Below are positions 47,127-55,408 of a stretch of 64,000 bases of DNA, piece by piece. This stretch comes from Pandoraea oxalativorans. Lineage in GTDB: Bacteria > Pseudomonadota > Gammaproteobacteria > Burkholderiales > Burkholderiaceae. Position 1 is the stretch's first letter; each line of letters opens with the position of its first letter. Below the pieces are notes generated by a model. The model saw only the letters and a list, made by a program, of their open reading frames with translations. It had not been told where the DNA came from and made no database searches. The DNA is taken from assembly GCF_000972785.3 (NCBI RefSeq), contig NZ_CP011253.3, positions 1 through 64,000 of the forward strand, written 5' to 3'. The position numbers and the translations under genes are program-made.

Positions 47127-48433
47127 GGTTCATTGAGCATTACCGGGGAAGGCGGCGCGGATTTTGAGGAAGAAGTATTCCTGGTCTCGGTAGCCGTAGG
47201 CGCGCCGCTTAATGACCTTGATAGTGTTGTTAATGCCCTCAACGATGCTGGTGTTTAGACGATGTCGGCATCTGGCCAGGATGCCATGCAGATAGCCTTT
47301 CAGACGCTGAGCGAAGGTGTTCAAGGGGGCTATTCCGCTTTGCTCGGCCTGCTCGCACCAGTGGTGCCAGGCTTGTTTTGCCCAGGCAGGTCTTCGGTAG
47401 AACCAGAGCCGCTTGAGTTCGTCCCTCAGGACATAGACCGTCAGCAGCGGCTGGTTGGCTTGCAGCAATTCGTCGAGCCGGACGGCCTGCTGCCGGTCTA
47501 GCTTGTCGCGGTTGCGCAATAACAGCCAGCGGCTCGATTTGATGACCCGGCGCGCGGGACGGTCCTGGCGCAGTTGGTTGGCCTGATCCACGCGCACCCG
47601 ATCAATGACCTCTCGTCCGTACTTGGCCACGACATGGAACAAGTCATAGACGATCTCCGCCCGTGGGCAGTGGGCCTGGATTTCTAACTCGTAGGCCGTA
47701 GTCATGTCGATGGCTACGGCCTTGATGCGTTGGGCGACCCCACGCGGCAATTGCTCGAAGAACGCCCGAGCCGTCTCGCGTGAGCGTCCTGGGCCGATCC
47801 ACAGCACCTGCCTGCTGATCGGATCGACGACTACCGTCGCGTACCGATGCCCTTTATGCAGGGCGAACTCGTCCATCGCTAAATACTCGATCCTGGACCA
47901 ATCCGGTTCGCGCACTGACGCTCGGAGCCGGGCCTTGTCCAGCGTCTTGACGGTATGCCAACCCAGCTCGAAGAACCTCGCCACCGCCTGCACGTTGCTC
48001 GATTGCAGCAATTGGCTGCAGGCCGCCGCAAGCCGATCCGTCACCCGCTGGTAGCGACCCAGCCAAGTAAGCCGCTCCAGGCGCGGGCCACCGCATTGCT
48101 CACACAACAAGCGCCGGCGTGGAACATGAAGAACAACCCGGTACTCAAATAACGGCAGATCTCGCACCCGGCGCACCGTGGTCTCATGGACCTGGCGACA
48201 TCGTGCGCCGCACTGCTCGCACAGCATCACCTTGGCGGTTGGCTTCAAATAGATCGACAGCGTGCGCCCTGTGCCCTCGGGCCACTCCACGCGTTCGACG
48301 GCATAGCCCTGCCAGCCTCCCAGCGACTCCAGCAGCTTGCGATCCAGCATCTCCACGCACTCCTGATGGCAAATTCCTGCCATCAAGAGTACGAAAACTT
48401 GTCAAATCCCTCCACGCTATTGCGCGATGAACC
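47127..48433 (-). mobile_element. ISL3-family insertion sequence, copy 3 (reverse)
   Basis: The 1307-bp element in the opposite direction to the other three. Flanks are AAAAAAAA (47119-47126) and AAAAAAAG (48434-48441), 7 of 8 matching, so either the duplication has mutated in a homopolymer or neighbouring DNA was lost. The insertion lies in the T-tract of the terminator of the adenosine deaminase gene. Confidence 0.93.
47130..48350 (-). CDS. ISL3-family transposase, copy 3
   Basis: Same 406-residue transposase, intact. It is downstream of and co-directional with the adenosine deaminase gene, separated from it by that gene's terminator hairpin. Confidence 0.93.
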   Translation of the reverse strand: MLDRKLLESLGGWQGYAVERVEWPEGTGRTLSIYLKPTAKVMLCEQCGARCRQVHETTVRRVRDLPLFEYRVVLHVPRRRLLCEQCGGPRLERLTWLGRYQRVTDRLAAACSQLLQSSNVQAVARFFELGWHTVKTLDKARLRASVREPDWSRIEYLAMDEFALHKGHRYATVVVDPISRQVLWIGPGRSRETARAFFEQLPRGVAQRIKAVAIDMTTAYELEIQAHCPRAEIVYDLFHVVAKYGREVIDRVRVDQANQLRQDRPARRVIKSSRWLLLRNRDKLDRQQAVRLDELLQANQPLLTVYVLRDELKRLWFYRRPAWAKQAWHHWCEQAEQSGIAPLNTFAQRLKGYLHGILARCRHRLNTSIVEGINNTIKVIKRRAYGYRDQEYFFLKIRAAFPGNAQ

Positions 48434-48456
48434 AAAAAAAGCCGCCCGAAGGCGGC
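48434..48456 (-). terminator. Adenosine deaminase gene terminator
   Basis: GCCGCC and GGCGGC form a 6-bp stem with a four-base loop at 48441-48456. Read on the minus strand it is followed by T7, into which ISL3 copy 3 is inserted. Confidence 0.75.
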
Positions 48457-48499
48457 TGAAGGTCGGGTGAGACCAAGGAAAAGCGTGGTCGCGGCGGTG

Positions 48500-49609
48500 T
48501 CAGCCCGCCAACGACCGAGTCAGTGCATTACGCGCGATATCGAAATCCGCGGCAAAGCTGCGGTGCCACTCGCGTCGCGTGCTGTCGTCGATCCACGCGC
48601 CGTCCAGACCGTTGTGCATGAACTCGCGCAGGTCGCCGAGCGAGAAACCGAAGTGGCTGAACATCAGCTCCCACGCTTGCGCGGGGTTGACCTTGTGCAG
48701 GGTGGGATCGTCCGTATTCGGATGAATCTTCAGGCCGAGGCCAGGCATGCGACGAATCGGGTGATCCTTCGCCCAGCGCTCCGGCGTGAGCGTGCGCAGG
48801 TAGTACGAATTCGTCGGCACGACCGTGAAGACGATGCCGCGCTCGGCGCATTCGCGTGCGAAGTCCGGCGCGTCGACGACGGTGTAGCCGTGATCGATGC
48901 GGTCGCACTTGAGCAGCTCGACGGCGGTCTCGACGTTCGTCCACGGCATGCCGAATTCGCCCGCGTGCGCCGTCGTCTTGAAGCCCGCGAGACGCGCGTT
49001 GCGATACGCCTTCCAGAACAGTTCGGGCGGACGGTCGTTTTCGCGATAGTCGATGCCGATGCCGATGACTTCGTCGGCACGATGTCTGCGCATCCACTCG
49101 ACCATCTCGACCGCTTCGCGCGGATCGGCCTCGCGGTCGATGCTCGGTACGAGACGACCGACGATGCCGTGATCGCGCGCGGCGTCACGAATGGCGGCGA
49201 CGATGGCGTCCTGCGCTTTCGCGTAGGGAATGCCGGATGTGCGCACGGTGCCGGTCGGGTTCCAGAAGAACTCGCTGTAGCGCACGTTGTACGCGGCGGC
49301 GTCCGCCAGATATTCGTAAGCGATGCGGTGCAGATCGTCCGGCGAGCTCAGCAGATGCTCGTCGAGTGCGCGCAGCACACGCAGCACGCCCACGGGCTTT
49401 TCACCGCGCGTGTAGAAGCCGTCGATCTCCGCGCGATCGAGCGGCGCGTTCGACTTTTCGGCGAGCGCCACGAATGTGTCGTGGCGCACTGCGCCGAGCA
49501 GATGGCAATGCAATTCCACTTTCGGCATCGCGTGGAAGAACGTGCGATGCGCTTGCTGAATCTGCACGCCGGTGCGTGCGGCGGGCACGTGGCCCGGTGT
49601 CTCTGTCAT
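48500..49609 (-). CDS. add: Adenosine deaminase
   Basis: A metal-dependent TIM-barrel hydrolase of 369 residues that converts adenosine (or possibly adenine) to inosine (or hypoxanthine). All family motifs are visible: the zinc-binding MPKVELHCHLLGA near residues 29-41, the FKTTAHAGEFG with the proton-relay Glu near 205-215, the catalytic RIDHGYTV, and KIHPNTDDPTL with the Zn-binding Asp near 298-308. The start at MTETPGHV has only a weak ribosome site; an ATG 7 codons upstream is also possible. It follows the purine permease gene, with which it forms a salvage unit. Confidence 0.9.
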   Translation of the reverse strand: MTETPGHVPAARTGVQIQQAHRTFFHAMPKVELHCHLLGAVRHDTFVALAEKSNAPLDRAEIDGFYTRGEKPVGVLRVLRALDEHLLSSPDDLHRIAYEYLADAAAYNVRYSEFFWNPTGTVRTSGIPYAKAQDAIVAAIRDAARDHGIVGRLVPSIDREADPREAVEMVEWMRRHRADEVIGIGIDYRENDRPPELFWKAYRNARLAGFKTTAHAGEFGMPWTNVETAVELLKCDRIDHGYTVVDAPDFARECAERGIVFTVVPTNSYYLRTLTPERWAKDHPIRRMPGLGLKIHPNTDDPTLHKVNPAQAWELMFSHFGFSLGDLREFMHNGLDGAWIDDSTRREWHRSFAADFDIARNALTRSLAG

Positions 49610-49679
49610 AACGTCTTGTCTTGGTGAAATCATCGGCATGGGGGAGCGGCGCGACGCATGTCGTTCGCCGCCAGGTCGA

Positions 49680-51071
49680 TCAGTGACGCCCCACGACCGT
49701 CCAGAAGTAATACGCCAGCGGCAGCGCCAGCACATAGAGGCCCCACGGCAATTCCTTGAAGCGGCCCATCAGCGCCTTGACCAGCACGTAGCACAGCAAG
49801 CCACCGGCGATACCGGTACCGAAGCTGTTCGAGAGCAGTGTGAGCAGCACCATGGCGAGCACGGGGAACGCGTCGCTGAAGTCGTCGAACGGCACATGAC
49901 GGACCGTGCTGAACATCGACAGGCCGATCAGGATCAGTGCGGGGGCCGTCGCTTCCTTCGGAATGGCCAGCGCCACCGGCACGAAGAAGCACACCAGCGC
50001 GAACATCACGGCAGCCGCAATCGACGTGAGACCCGTGCGCCCGCCCGCCTCCACACCGGCGGCCGACTCGACCAGTGCCGTCAGTGCGGGAATGCCCAGC
50101 AGCGCACCGCCCGTCGCGGCAATCGAATCGACGAGGAACGGCCGGTTGATGTTCTCCATGTTGCCGTGCTCGTCGAGCAAACCGGCCTTACCGCCGACGG
50201 CGAGCGTGGTGCCCAGCGTCGAGAAGAATTCCGCCGCGAAGAAGGCGAACAGATACGGCAGCGCGGAGATCGTCAGCGCACTCTTCAAATCGAGTTGGAA
50301 CGCCACCGGCGCAATGCTGTGCGGCAGTGAAACGAACGACTCGGGCACTTTGGTCACGCCGAGCGGTACACCGGCAAGCGCGGCGATCAGAATCGACCAG
50401 AGGATCGCGCCCGGCACCTTGCGGCCCTGCAGCAGCACGGCGACGCCCAGACCGATCAGCGCAACGAGGGTGCCCGGCTTGCTGAAGTCGCCCAGCGCGA
50501 ACGCATTCGTCTTGGCGTTGGCGATGGCCATGCCCGCGTTGCGCACGCCCAGCACAGCAATGAACAACCCGATGGACGCGCCGAGGCCCAGCTTGATGGC
50601 CGTCGGAATCAGACGCGCCACGACACTGCGTGCACCGATCACCGTCAGCAGCAGGAACAGCAGGCCGGAGAGGAACGCGATGGCGATGCCTGTCTGCCAG
50701 GCGACGTGTTCGGTGGCTGCGAGCGTGACGCCCACGATGACCGAGCCGCCGATACCGGGGCCGACGACGAACGGCAGGTTCGCGTAGAAGCCCATCAGCA
50801 ACGAGAACAGCACGAACACCAGCATGACCGACGTGGTGGCCGCGCCGCGATCCATGCCACCCGTGGCGAGCAGCGACGGAATGACGACGAGCAGATAGGC
50901 CGCCGCCAAAAATGTCGTGATACCGGCGAGCACTTCGGTGCGCACGCTGGAGCCGCGTTTGCCGATGGCGAAACGTCGCTCCAGCCATCCGCCGGGGGCG
51001 GTGACCGCAGGGGATTGGCCGTGCCCGGCTGGCGCTACGCGCTCGTTGTGCTCAGGAGAAGAGGTCTGCAT
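49680..51071 (-). CDS. NCS2/AzgA-type purine permease
   Basis: An inner-membrane nucleobase:proton symporter of 463 residues with 12-14 helices. Features of the AzgA-like branch: GSSVRTEVLAGITTFLAAAYLLVVIPSLL at the first helix, NLPFVVGPGIGGSVIV (the conserved GxGxN-type turn region), and LFAFFAAEFFSTLGTTLAVGGKAGLLDEHG in the centre. The family carries adenine, guanine or hypoxanthine. I start at MQTSSPEH; the open frame extends 14 codons more. It is divergent from a LysR regulator across a palindromic operator and upstream of the adenosine deaminase gene. Confidence 0.92.
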   Translation of the reverse strand: MQTSSPEHNERVAPAGHGQSPAVTAPGGWLERRFAIGKRGSSVRTEVLAGITTFLAAAYLLVVIPSLLATGGMDRGAATTSVMLVFVLFSLLMGFYANLPFVVGPGIGGSVIVGVTLAATEHVAWQTGIAIAFLSGLLFLLLTVIGARSVVARLIPTAIKLGLGASIGLFIAVLGVRNAGMAIANAKTNAFALGDFSKPGTLVALIGLGVAVLLQGRKVPGAILWSILIAALAGVPLGVTKVPESFVSLPHSIAPVAFQLDLKSALTISALPYLFAFFAAEFFSTLGTTLAVGGKAGLLDEHGNMENINRPFLVDSIAATGGALLGIPALTALVESAAGVEAGGRTGLTSIAAAVMFALVCFFVPVALAIPKEATAPALILIGLSMFSTVRHVPFDDFSDAFPVLAMVLLTLLSNSFGTGIAGGLLCYVLVKALMGRFKELPWGLYVLALPLAYYFWTVVGRH

Positions 51072-51144
51072 AAGCCAAGAATAGAAGGTCTTTGCGTGGC
51101 ACTTTACGTGCATGCGACTATAAATAAAAAATGAAATTACTTAT

Positions 51145-51162
51145 GATTCGATAATTCGAATC
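51145..51162. promoter_or_regulatory. Inverted-repeat operator between permease and LysR genes
   Basis: GATTCGA-TAAT-TCGAATC is a perfect 7-bp inverted repeat with a 4-base spacer in the divergent gap. A 15-base core (TCGATAATTCGAATC) matches 13 of 15 bases of the repeat upstream of the porin gene. Confidence 0.65.
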
Positions 51163-51272
51163 TATTCTTCGCGACGCTGACGGATTCCGGGGCTTGCCCG
51201 GGGCTCTCTGCGGCTGGCTGGCGTCGCAAAACTGTTGTGTCCGACACACTGCTGGCCCCTTTGGAGCGCGCC

Positions 51273-52307
51273 ATGGCGACTTCGCCCCGTCGTAACGAAA
51301 ACACTGCAAGCCGCGCGGGCGAAATGCTCACGTCCAAAGCGCCGGTCGCCTCCACTGCTGCCATTGCCGTCACCGCGACCCCGCAGGTGCCGCCGCTGCC
51401 TGCGCTGACGCTGCGACAGGTGCAGTACTTCGTCGCCCTCGCCCACTCGCGCAGCTTCACGCAGGCGGCGCAAGCGCTCTCCGTCACGCAACCGGCGCTC
51501 ACGGCCGCCATCCGCCAGATCGAGTTCCTGCTCGGCGGACGTCTCTTCGAGCGCTCGGCTCATCGTCTGACGCTGACCGAGGCGGGCACCACCATCCTGC
51601 CGCTGGCGGAGCGTCTGCTCAACGCCGCGCGCGGTACGTTCGACGACATGACGAGCACCTTCGCGTTGCAGGCGCAGACGGTGCGCATCGGGTTCATTCC
51701 GTCGGTTGCCGCCCGCCTGTTGCCGGTGCTCGGCAGCTTGCGGGATGCTCATCCGAACGTGCGCTTCGCCCTGTCCGATCTGCCCAACAGCGAACTGGTC
51801 GCGGCGCTCGCACGCGGCGAGATCGACCTCGGTGTCGGCATTCGCGACCAGGCCGACGAGGCCGGTCATGCGGCGAACACCGAGGGCTTTCGCTGCGACG
51901 ATCTGTTCGACGACGAGATCGTGCTCGTCGCCCGTCGCGACGACGCGCTCGCGTCTGCCGAGTCCGTCAGCTGGTCGCAACTCACCGAGCGCGATCTGGC
52001 CGTGTTCGTGCGCGGCAACGTCAGCGATTCCCTGCAACGCACGGGCGGGTCGCAGAACCTGCGGCTCGAACCGAAGTACCGCATGGAGTACACCGAGCCG
52101 CTTTACGCACTCGTGCGAAGCGGTCTTGCGCTGGCGATACTGCCCAAGCTCTACACCCTGCACCTGCACGACCCGGCGCTCGTGGCGCTCGACGTCATCG
52201 CCCCGCGTGTGACGCGCACCGTCGCGCTGATGTCGCTCGTCGGCAAGGAGCGCGGCCCGCAGGTGAGTGCTTGCCGCGACTGGATCGCGCAACATCTGGC
52301 GACGTGA
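51273..52307 (+). CDS. LysR-family regulator of purine salvage genes
   Basis: A regulator of about 344 residues with an unusually long N-terminal extension (about 44 Ala/Thr/Pro-rich residues) before the helix-turn-helix, which starts at LTLRQVQYFVALAHSRSFTQAAQALSVTQPAL. The substrate-binding domain follows (VRIGFIPSVAARLLPVLGSL onward). I chose the ATG at 51273 with TTTGGAG upstream; a GTG at 51237 would add 12 residues. It lies between the permease/deaminase genes and the hydrolase/porin operon, and similar operators occur at both promoters, so it likely senses a purine or nucleoside. Confidence 0.88.
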   Translation: MATSPRRNENTASRAGEMLTSKAPVASTAAIAVTATPQVPPLPALTLRQVQYFVALAHSRSFTQAAQALSVTQPALTAAIRQIEFLLGGRLFERSAHRLTLTEAGTTILPLAERLLNAARGTFDDMTSTFALQAQTVRIGFIPSVAARLLPVLGSLRDAHPNVRFALSDLPNSELVAALARGEIDLGVGIRDQADEAGHAANTEGFRCDDLFDDEIVLVARRDDALASAESVSWSQLTERDLAVFVRGNVSDSLQRTGGSQNLRLEPKYRMEYTEPLYALVRSGLALAILPKLYTLHLHDPALVALDVIAPRVTRTVALMSLVGKERGPQVSACRDWIAQHLAT

Positions 52308-52351
52308 ATCGAATGCGCTTCGCGCACGTCCGTCGTCGGTCCATACGGACA

Positions 52352-52388
52352 AACACGGCGGCCGATCTTTTCGATGGGCCGCCGTGTT
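52352..52388. terminator. Shared terminator of convergent lysR and hydrolase genes
   Basis: AACACGGCGGCC and GGCCGCCGTGTT form a perfect 12-bp stem between two convergent genes. The T-run is short in both directions. Confidence 0.7.
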
Positions 52389-52425
52389 CGCTTGCTTCCG
52401 TCTTCTACGTGTCGCTGCCGCGCGA

Positions 52426-53550
52426 TTACGGCAGACGCGAAATGCGCTCGAGCAGCGTGGCGTAGAAGCGGTCGGCGTCGATATCGGTGAGCCACAGCGC
52501 GTTTACCGGACGCTTCGTGCGACCGTTCCAGTCCACCACCGTCTCACCCAGCGTGAGCTGTCCCGTCGTCTCCACGGCCACATTCACGCGACGGCCGCCA
52601 TACATCGTCGGGTCGATCAGATAGCCGATGGTGCACGGGTCGTACATCGGGGCTTCGTCCACGCCACGGCGGCGCTTCTGATACGCCAGCGCAGCATTGA
52701 AGATGTCGCCGACGATCGGACCGCAGCGATTTTTCAGCGCATGGAACGGGGCAACGCGTGCCGGCGTGATCAGCGTCTTCAGGCTGACGTCGCGCGGCAC
52801 GATAGTCACGGGCACGCCTGCGCCGAGCACGATGCTCGCGGCCTCCGGGTCGACGAAGATGTTGAACTCGGCGGCCGGGGTGTAGTTGCCGCGCTCGAAC
52901 CACGCACCGCCCATCAACACGATTTCACGGATGGCCTTTGCGCCTTCGGGCGCGGCCGTCAGCGCCGTGGCGATGTTGGTGAGCGGGCCGATGGCGACGA
53001 GCGTGATGCTGCCCGGTGCCGCTGCACGCAGCGTGTCGATCAGATACGTGACGGCATGCTGCGGCGCCAGCGGCGCACGCGGATCGTGCAACGGCGCGCC
53101 TTCGAGACCCGAGCGGCCCATCACGTTCGCCACCGTCACCAGTTCGCGCATGAGCGGCTTCGGGCAACCGGCGTACACCGGCAGCGTTTTGGTCTTGTCC
53201 GCCCAGTCGCGCACGATGCGGGCGTTGCGCTCGGTCAGGTTCAAAGGCACGTTGCCGCCGACGACGGTCAGCGCCTTGAGGTCGATCTGGTCGCTCGCGC
53301 CCAACGCCATCAGGATCGCGACGGCATCGTCCTGACCCGGATCGCAGTCGATGATGACTGTGCGACGCGGCGCGCCTTCGGCCGTGAGCGGCGACGCGCC
53401 TTCGGTCTTCGTCATTTGCGCGAAGGCGCTACCGGCCATTGATGCGCCCACGGTGGCCATCGACGCGGCCAGCGACGTGCGCAGGAAGCTGCGGCGGCTG
53501 TGCCGGCGGTCGTCGGTAGTCGTATCGGTCAGTTCGGTCGTTGTCGTCAT
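52426..53550 (-). CDS. Exported purine/pyrimidine nucleoside hydrolase
   Basis: A 374-residue inosine-uridine nucleoside hydrolase that splits nucleosides into base and ribose. The calcium-binding motif VIIDCDPGQDDAVAILMAL is near residues 65-83, and MGGAWFERGNYTPAAEFNIFVDPEAA carries further substrate-binding residues. The N-terminus has a twin-arginine signal (RRSFLRTSLAASMATVGASMAGSAFA split across residues 19-44), so the enzyme should be exported folded to the periplasm. It follows the porin gene by 19 bases. Together they would admit nucleosides and release bases for the permease. Confidence 0.92.
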   Translation of the reverse strand: MTTTTELTDTTTDDRRHSRRSFLRTSLAASMATVGASMAGSAFAQMTKTEGASPLTAEGAPRRTVIIDCDPGQDDAVAILMALGASDQIDLKALTVVGGNVPLNLTERNARIVRDWADKTKTLPVYAGCPKPLMRELVTVANVMGRSGLEGAPLHDPRAPLAPQHAVTYLIDTLRAAAPGSITLVAIGPLTNIATALTAAPEGAKAIREIVLMGGAWFERGNYTPAAEFNIFVDPEAASIVLGAGVPVTIVPRDVSLKTLITPARVAPFHALKNRCGPIVGDIFNAALAYQKRRRGVDEAPMYDPCTIGYLIDPTMYGGRRVNVAVETTGQLTLGETVVDWNGRTKRPVNALWLTDIDADRFYATLLERISRLP

Positions 53551-53569
53551 GGTGTCGAACTCGCTTGAA

Positions 53570-54691
53570 TTAGAACGTGTGACGCATGCCCAGCGTCACG
53601 GCCATCTGACGCTTGGTGCTCGATGCGGCGTAGCCGAAGAGCTGCGCGTATTTGGCATCGCCAGCGGCTTGCTGTGCGTTGAGCGTGAGTGCCACGTCCG
53701 TGCGCTTGGACAGCCAGTAGTCGGCTTGCAGGTTGACCTGATGCCATTGCGGACGCGTATTGATCACATCGTACTTGCCGGACGTGAACCCGTACGCCGC
53801 GCCCAGCACCAGCGCTGGGGTGATGTTGTAGTTCAGCGTCAGATTGTAGTTCTGGAGATGCAGGTGCGAGTTGTCGAGGTACGTGTAGTTCACGTCCGAG
53901 AACATGGCGCCGATGAGCGCCGGGCCCCAGCGGTAGAAGCCGCCAGTGGCGAAGATGCGTTGCTGGCTCGCGTAGACGTTCGCAGGCGTGGCGCTCTTCG
54001 AGAAGATCAGCAGCGGGCTGGCGTAGTCGTTGGCGATGGCGCCGTCGTTGTTGGTGCCGCTGTACGGATGGTTGTACTGGGCGTAAGCGGCGTTCCAGTC
54101 GAAGTCGCCGTACTTGTAGCCGAGGCCGAAGCTGTAGGCGTTGTTGTTGCGGAAGCCCGTGGCCGAGTTCGAGAAGCCGTATTGTGCCGTGCCGTGGAAG
54201 CCACCGACCGTCGGGCTGACCCATTTCACCGAGTTCTGCATGCGCAGGTCGTTGTAGCCGTTGTCGTTATCGCCGATGTTCACGCCGTTGCTCGAAATGA
54301 TGATCGGGCCGACGTAGTCGTGAAGGGTGTCGTACTGGCGACCCAGCGTGAACGTGCCCCAGGTCTTGTCCGAGAGGCCGACGAACGATTGGCGACCGAA
54401 CGCACGGCCGTTCTGTGCGCCGGTGCCGTTCACGATGCTGAAGCCAGCTTCGAGCGTGAAGATGGCCTTCGTGCCGTTACCGAGGTCTTCCGAGCCACGG
54501 AAGCCCCAGCGCGGATTCTGGTTGGTGCCCGAGAGCGCCTGCCAATTCTTGCTGCCGCCCTGATTGCTCACATACCCCACGCCGCCCGAGATCAGGCCGT
54601 AAATCGTGACGTTGCTTTGAGCGTGTGCGGCGGTGGCGGCGACGCCAAGGGCGGCGGCAAAGCCCAGGCGGGCCAGAATCGTGGTCTTCAT
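53570..54691 (-). CDS. Gram-negative porin
   Basis: A 373-residue outer-membrane trimeric porin of the beta-proteobacterial OmpC/Omp32 type. It has a signal peptide (MKTTILARLGFAAALGVAATAAHA), the first strand QSNVTIYGLISGGVGYV, the conserved SRWGFRGSEDLG-like NPRWGFRGSEDLGNG, AFGRQSFVGLSDKTWGTFTLGRQYD near 96-120, and a C-terminal phenylalanine (MRHTF) needed for barrel assembly. It is the first gene of the operon with the nucleoside hydrolase, suggesting a role in nucleoside uptake. Confidence 0.95.
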   Translation of the reverse strand: MKTTILARLGFAAALGVAATAAHAQSNVTIYGLISGGVGYVSNQGGSKNWQALSGTNQNPRWGFRGSEDLGNGTKAIFTLEAGFSIVNGTGAQNGRAFGRQSFVGLSDKTWGTFTLGRQYDTLHDYVGPIIISSNGVNIGDNDNGYNDLRMQNSVKWVSPTVGGFHGTAQYGFSNSATGFRNNNAYSFGLGYKYGDFDWNAAYAQYNHPYSGTNNDGAIANDYASPLLIFSKSATPANVYASQQRIFATGGFYRWGPALIGAMFSDVNYTYLDNSHLHLQNYNLTLNYNITPALVLGAAYGFTSGKYDVINTRPQWHQVNLQADYWLSKRTDVALTLNAQQAAGDAKYAQLFGYAASSTKRQMAVTLGMRHTF

Positions 54692-55108
54692 GAGGTGTGC
54701 TTCTCTAAGGTCTAAGTCCGCGCGCTTGCGAGAGTTGGCGCGATTCGGACCGAACTATAGGGAAGGGCCTTGTATAAATATAATTTTGATTTTTTATATA
54801 TCGATAAATTGAATCGATATTGCCGCGACGGCCGCGTCAGGGCTTGCCGGGCCGGGAGGATGCCCCAAAACGGGGCCGTGCGCCAGGCGTTGCGTGCGGC
54901 AGACACTTGCGCCGATTGACGGGCGCGGTTGGGGGCGTAGCGCATCAGTCTCCGAGCGAATTCTGTAAATAGCGTCGGGTTGCAGGTTCTATGTTGGAGT
55001 GGTCTCAGGCGTAGCGATGGCATGCACAGCACCGTCGCCTCCGATTTCGATCGGAATGCCCACTGACAGCAATGCCCCTTCTACGTAGTTACCTATACGG
55101 AGAGATCT
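54692..55108. other. Porin promoter region and gap
   Basis: A 417-bp gap. The porin-proximal half is very AT-rich (54770-54830) and contains the operator at 54798-54820. The distal half (54830-55108) shows no recognisable gene; it leads to the unknown gene at 55109. Confidence 0.5.
54798..54820. promoter_or_regulatory. Inverted-repeat operator upstream of porin
   Basis: ATATCGAT-AAATTGA-ATCGATAT is a perfect 8-bp inverted repeat. Its core TCGATAAATTGAATC resembles the operator at 51148-51162, so both may bind the LysR regulator between them. Confidence 0.65.
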
Positions 55109-55408
55109 ATGAACGTCAATCTTGGTGCAGTGTGGACACCTACGGATCAGGGAATTAGAGATGAATCGCCTACGGACGAGGAAATTAGAGACGAATTGAA
55201 TGCAGTGCGCGAGTGCCGGGATTCGTACTATCTGTACGACGACCAGGTGATAGAAAAAGAGGTACGGGCCGTAGTAGGTTACGGAAATGTCGTGTCTGTC
55301 GGGGGGGAGTGGCCGGCAGACGATTGTAGAAGGCAAGAACTCCTCGATGACATTCGCGAGACGCTTTCCAGGATGTGCGACCAGGGCAGGGGTGATGGGT
55401 TTTCATTT
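55109..55408 (+). pseudogene. Unknown gene X1, 5' part, split by ISL3 copy 4
   Basis: The first 100 codons, starting at an ATG with CGGAGAG upstream and ending at the insertion. Removing the IS and one copy of the 8-bp duplication restores an uninterrupted 289-residue frame. The N-terminal part is acidic, with the strand/turn EVRAVVGYGNVVSVGG near residues 52-66 followed by a helix (DDCRRQELLDDIRETLSRM), a Rossmann-like start. No signal peptide. Base composition is lower in GC than the core genes, suggesting transfer. Confidence 0.7.

Noticed and set aside
25300..47127. An inversion of the segment between ISL3 copies 2 and 3, suggested by their imperfect target repeats
   Set aside because: Exchanging the flanks as an inversion would require gives AATAATTT with TTTTTTTT and AAATTTTT with AAAAAAAG, which match worse than the present flanks.
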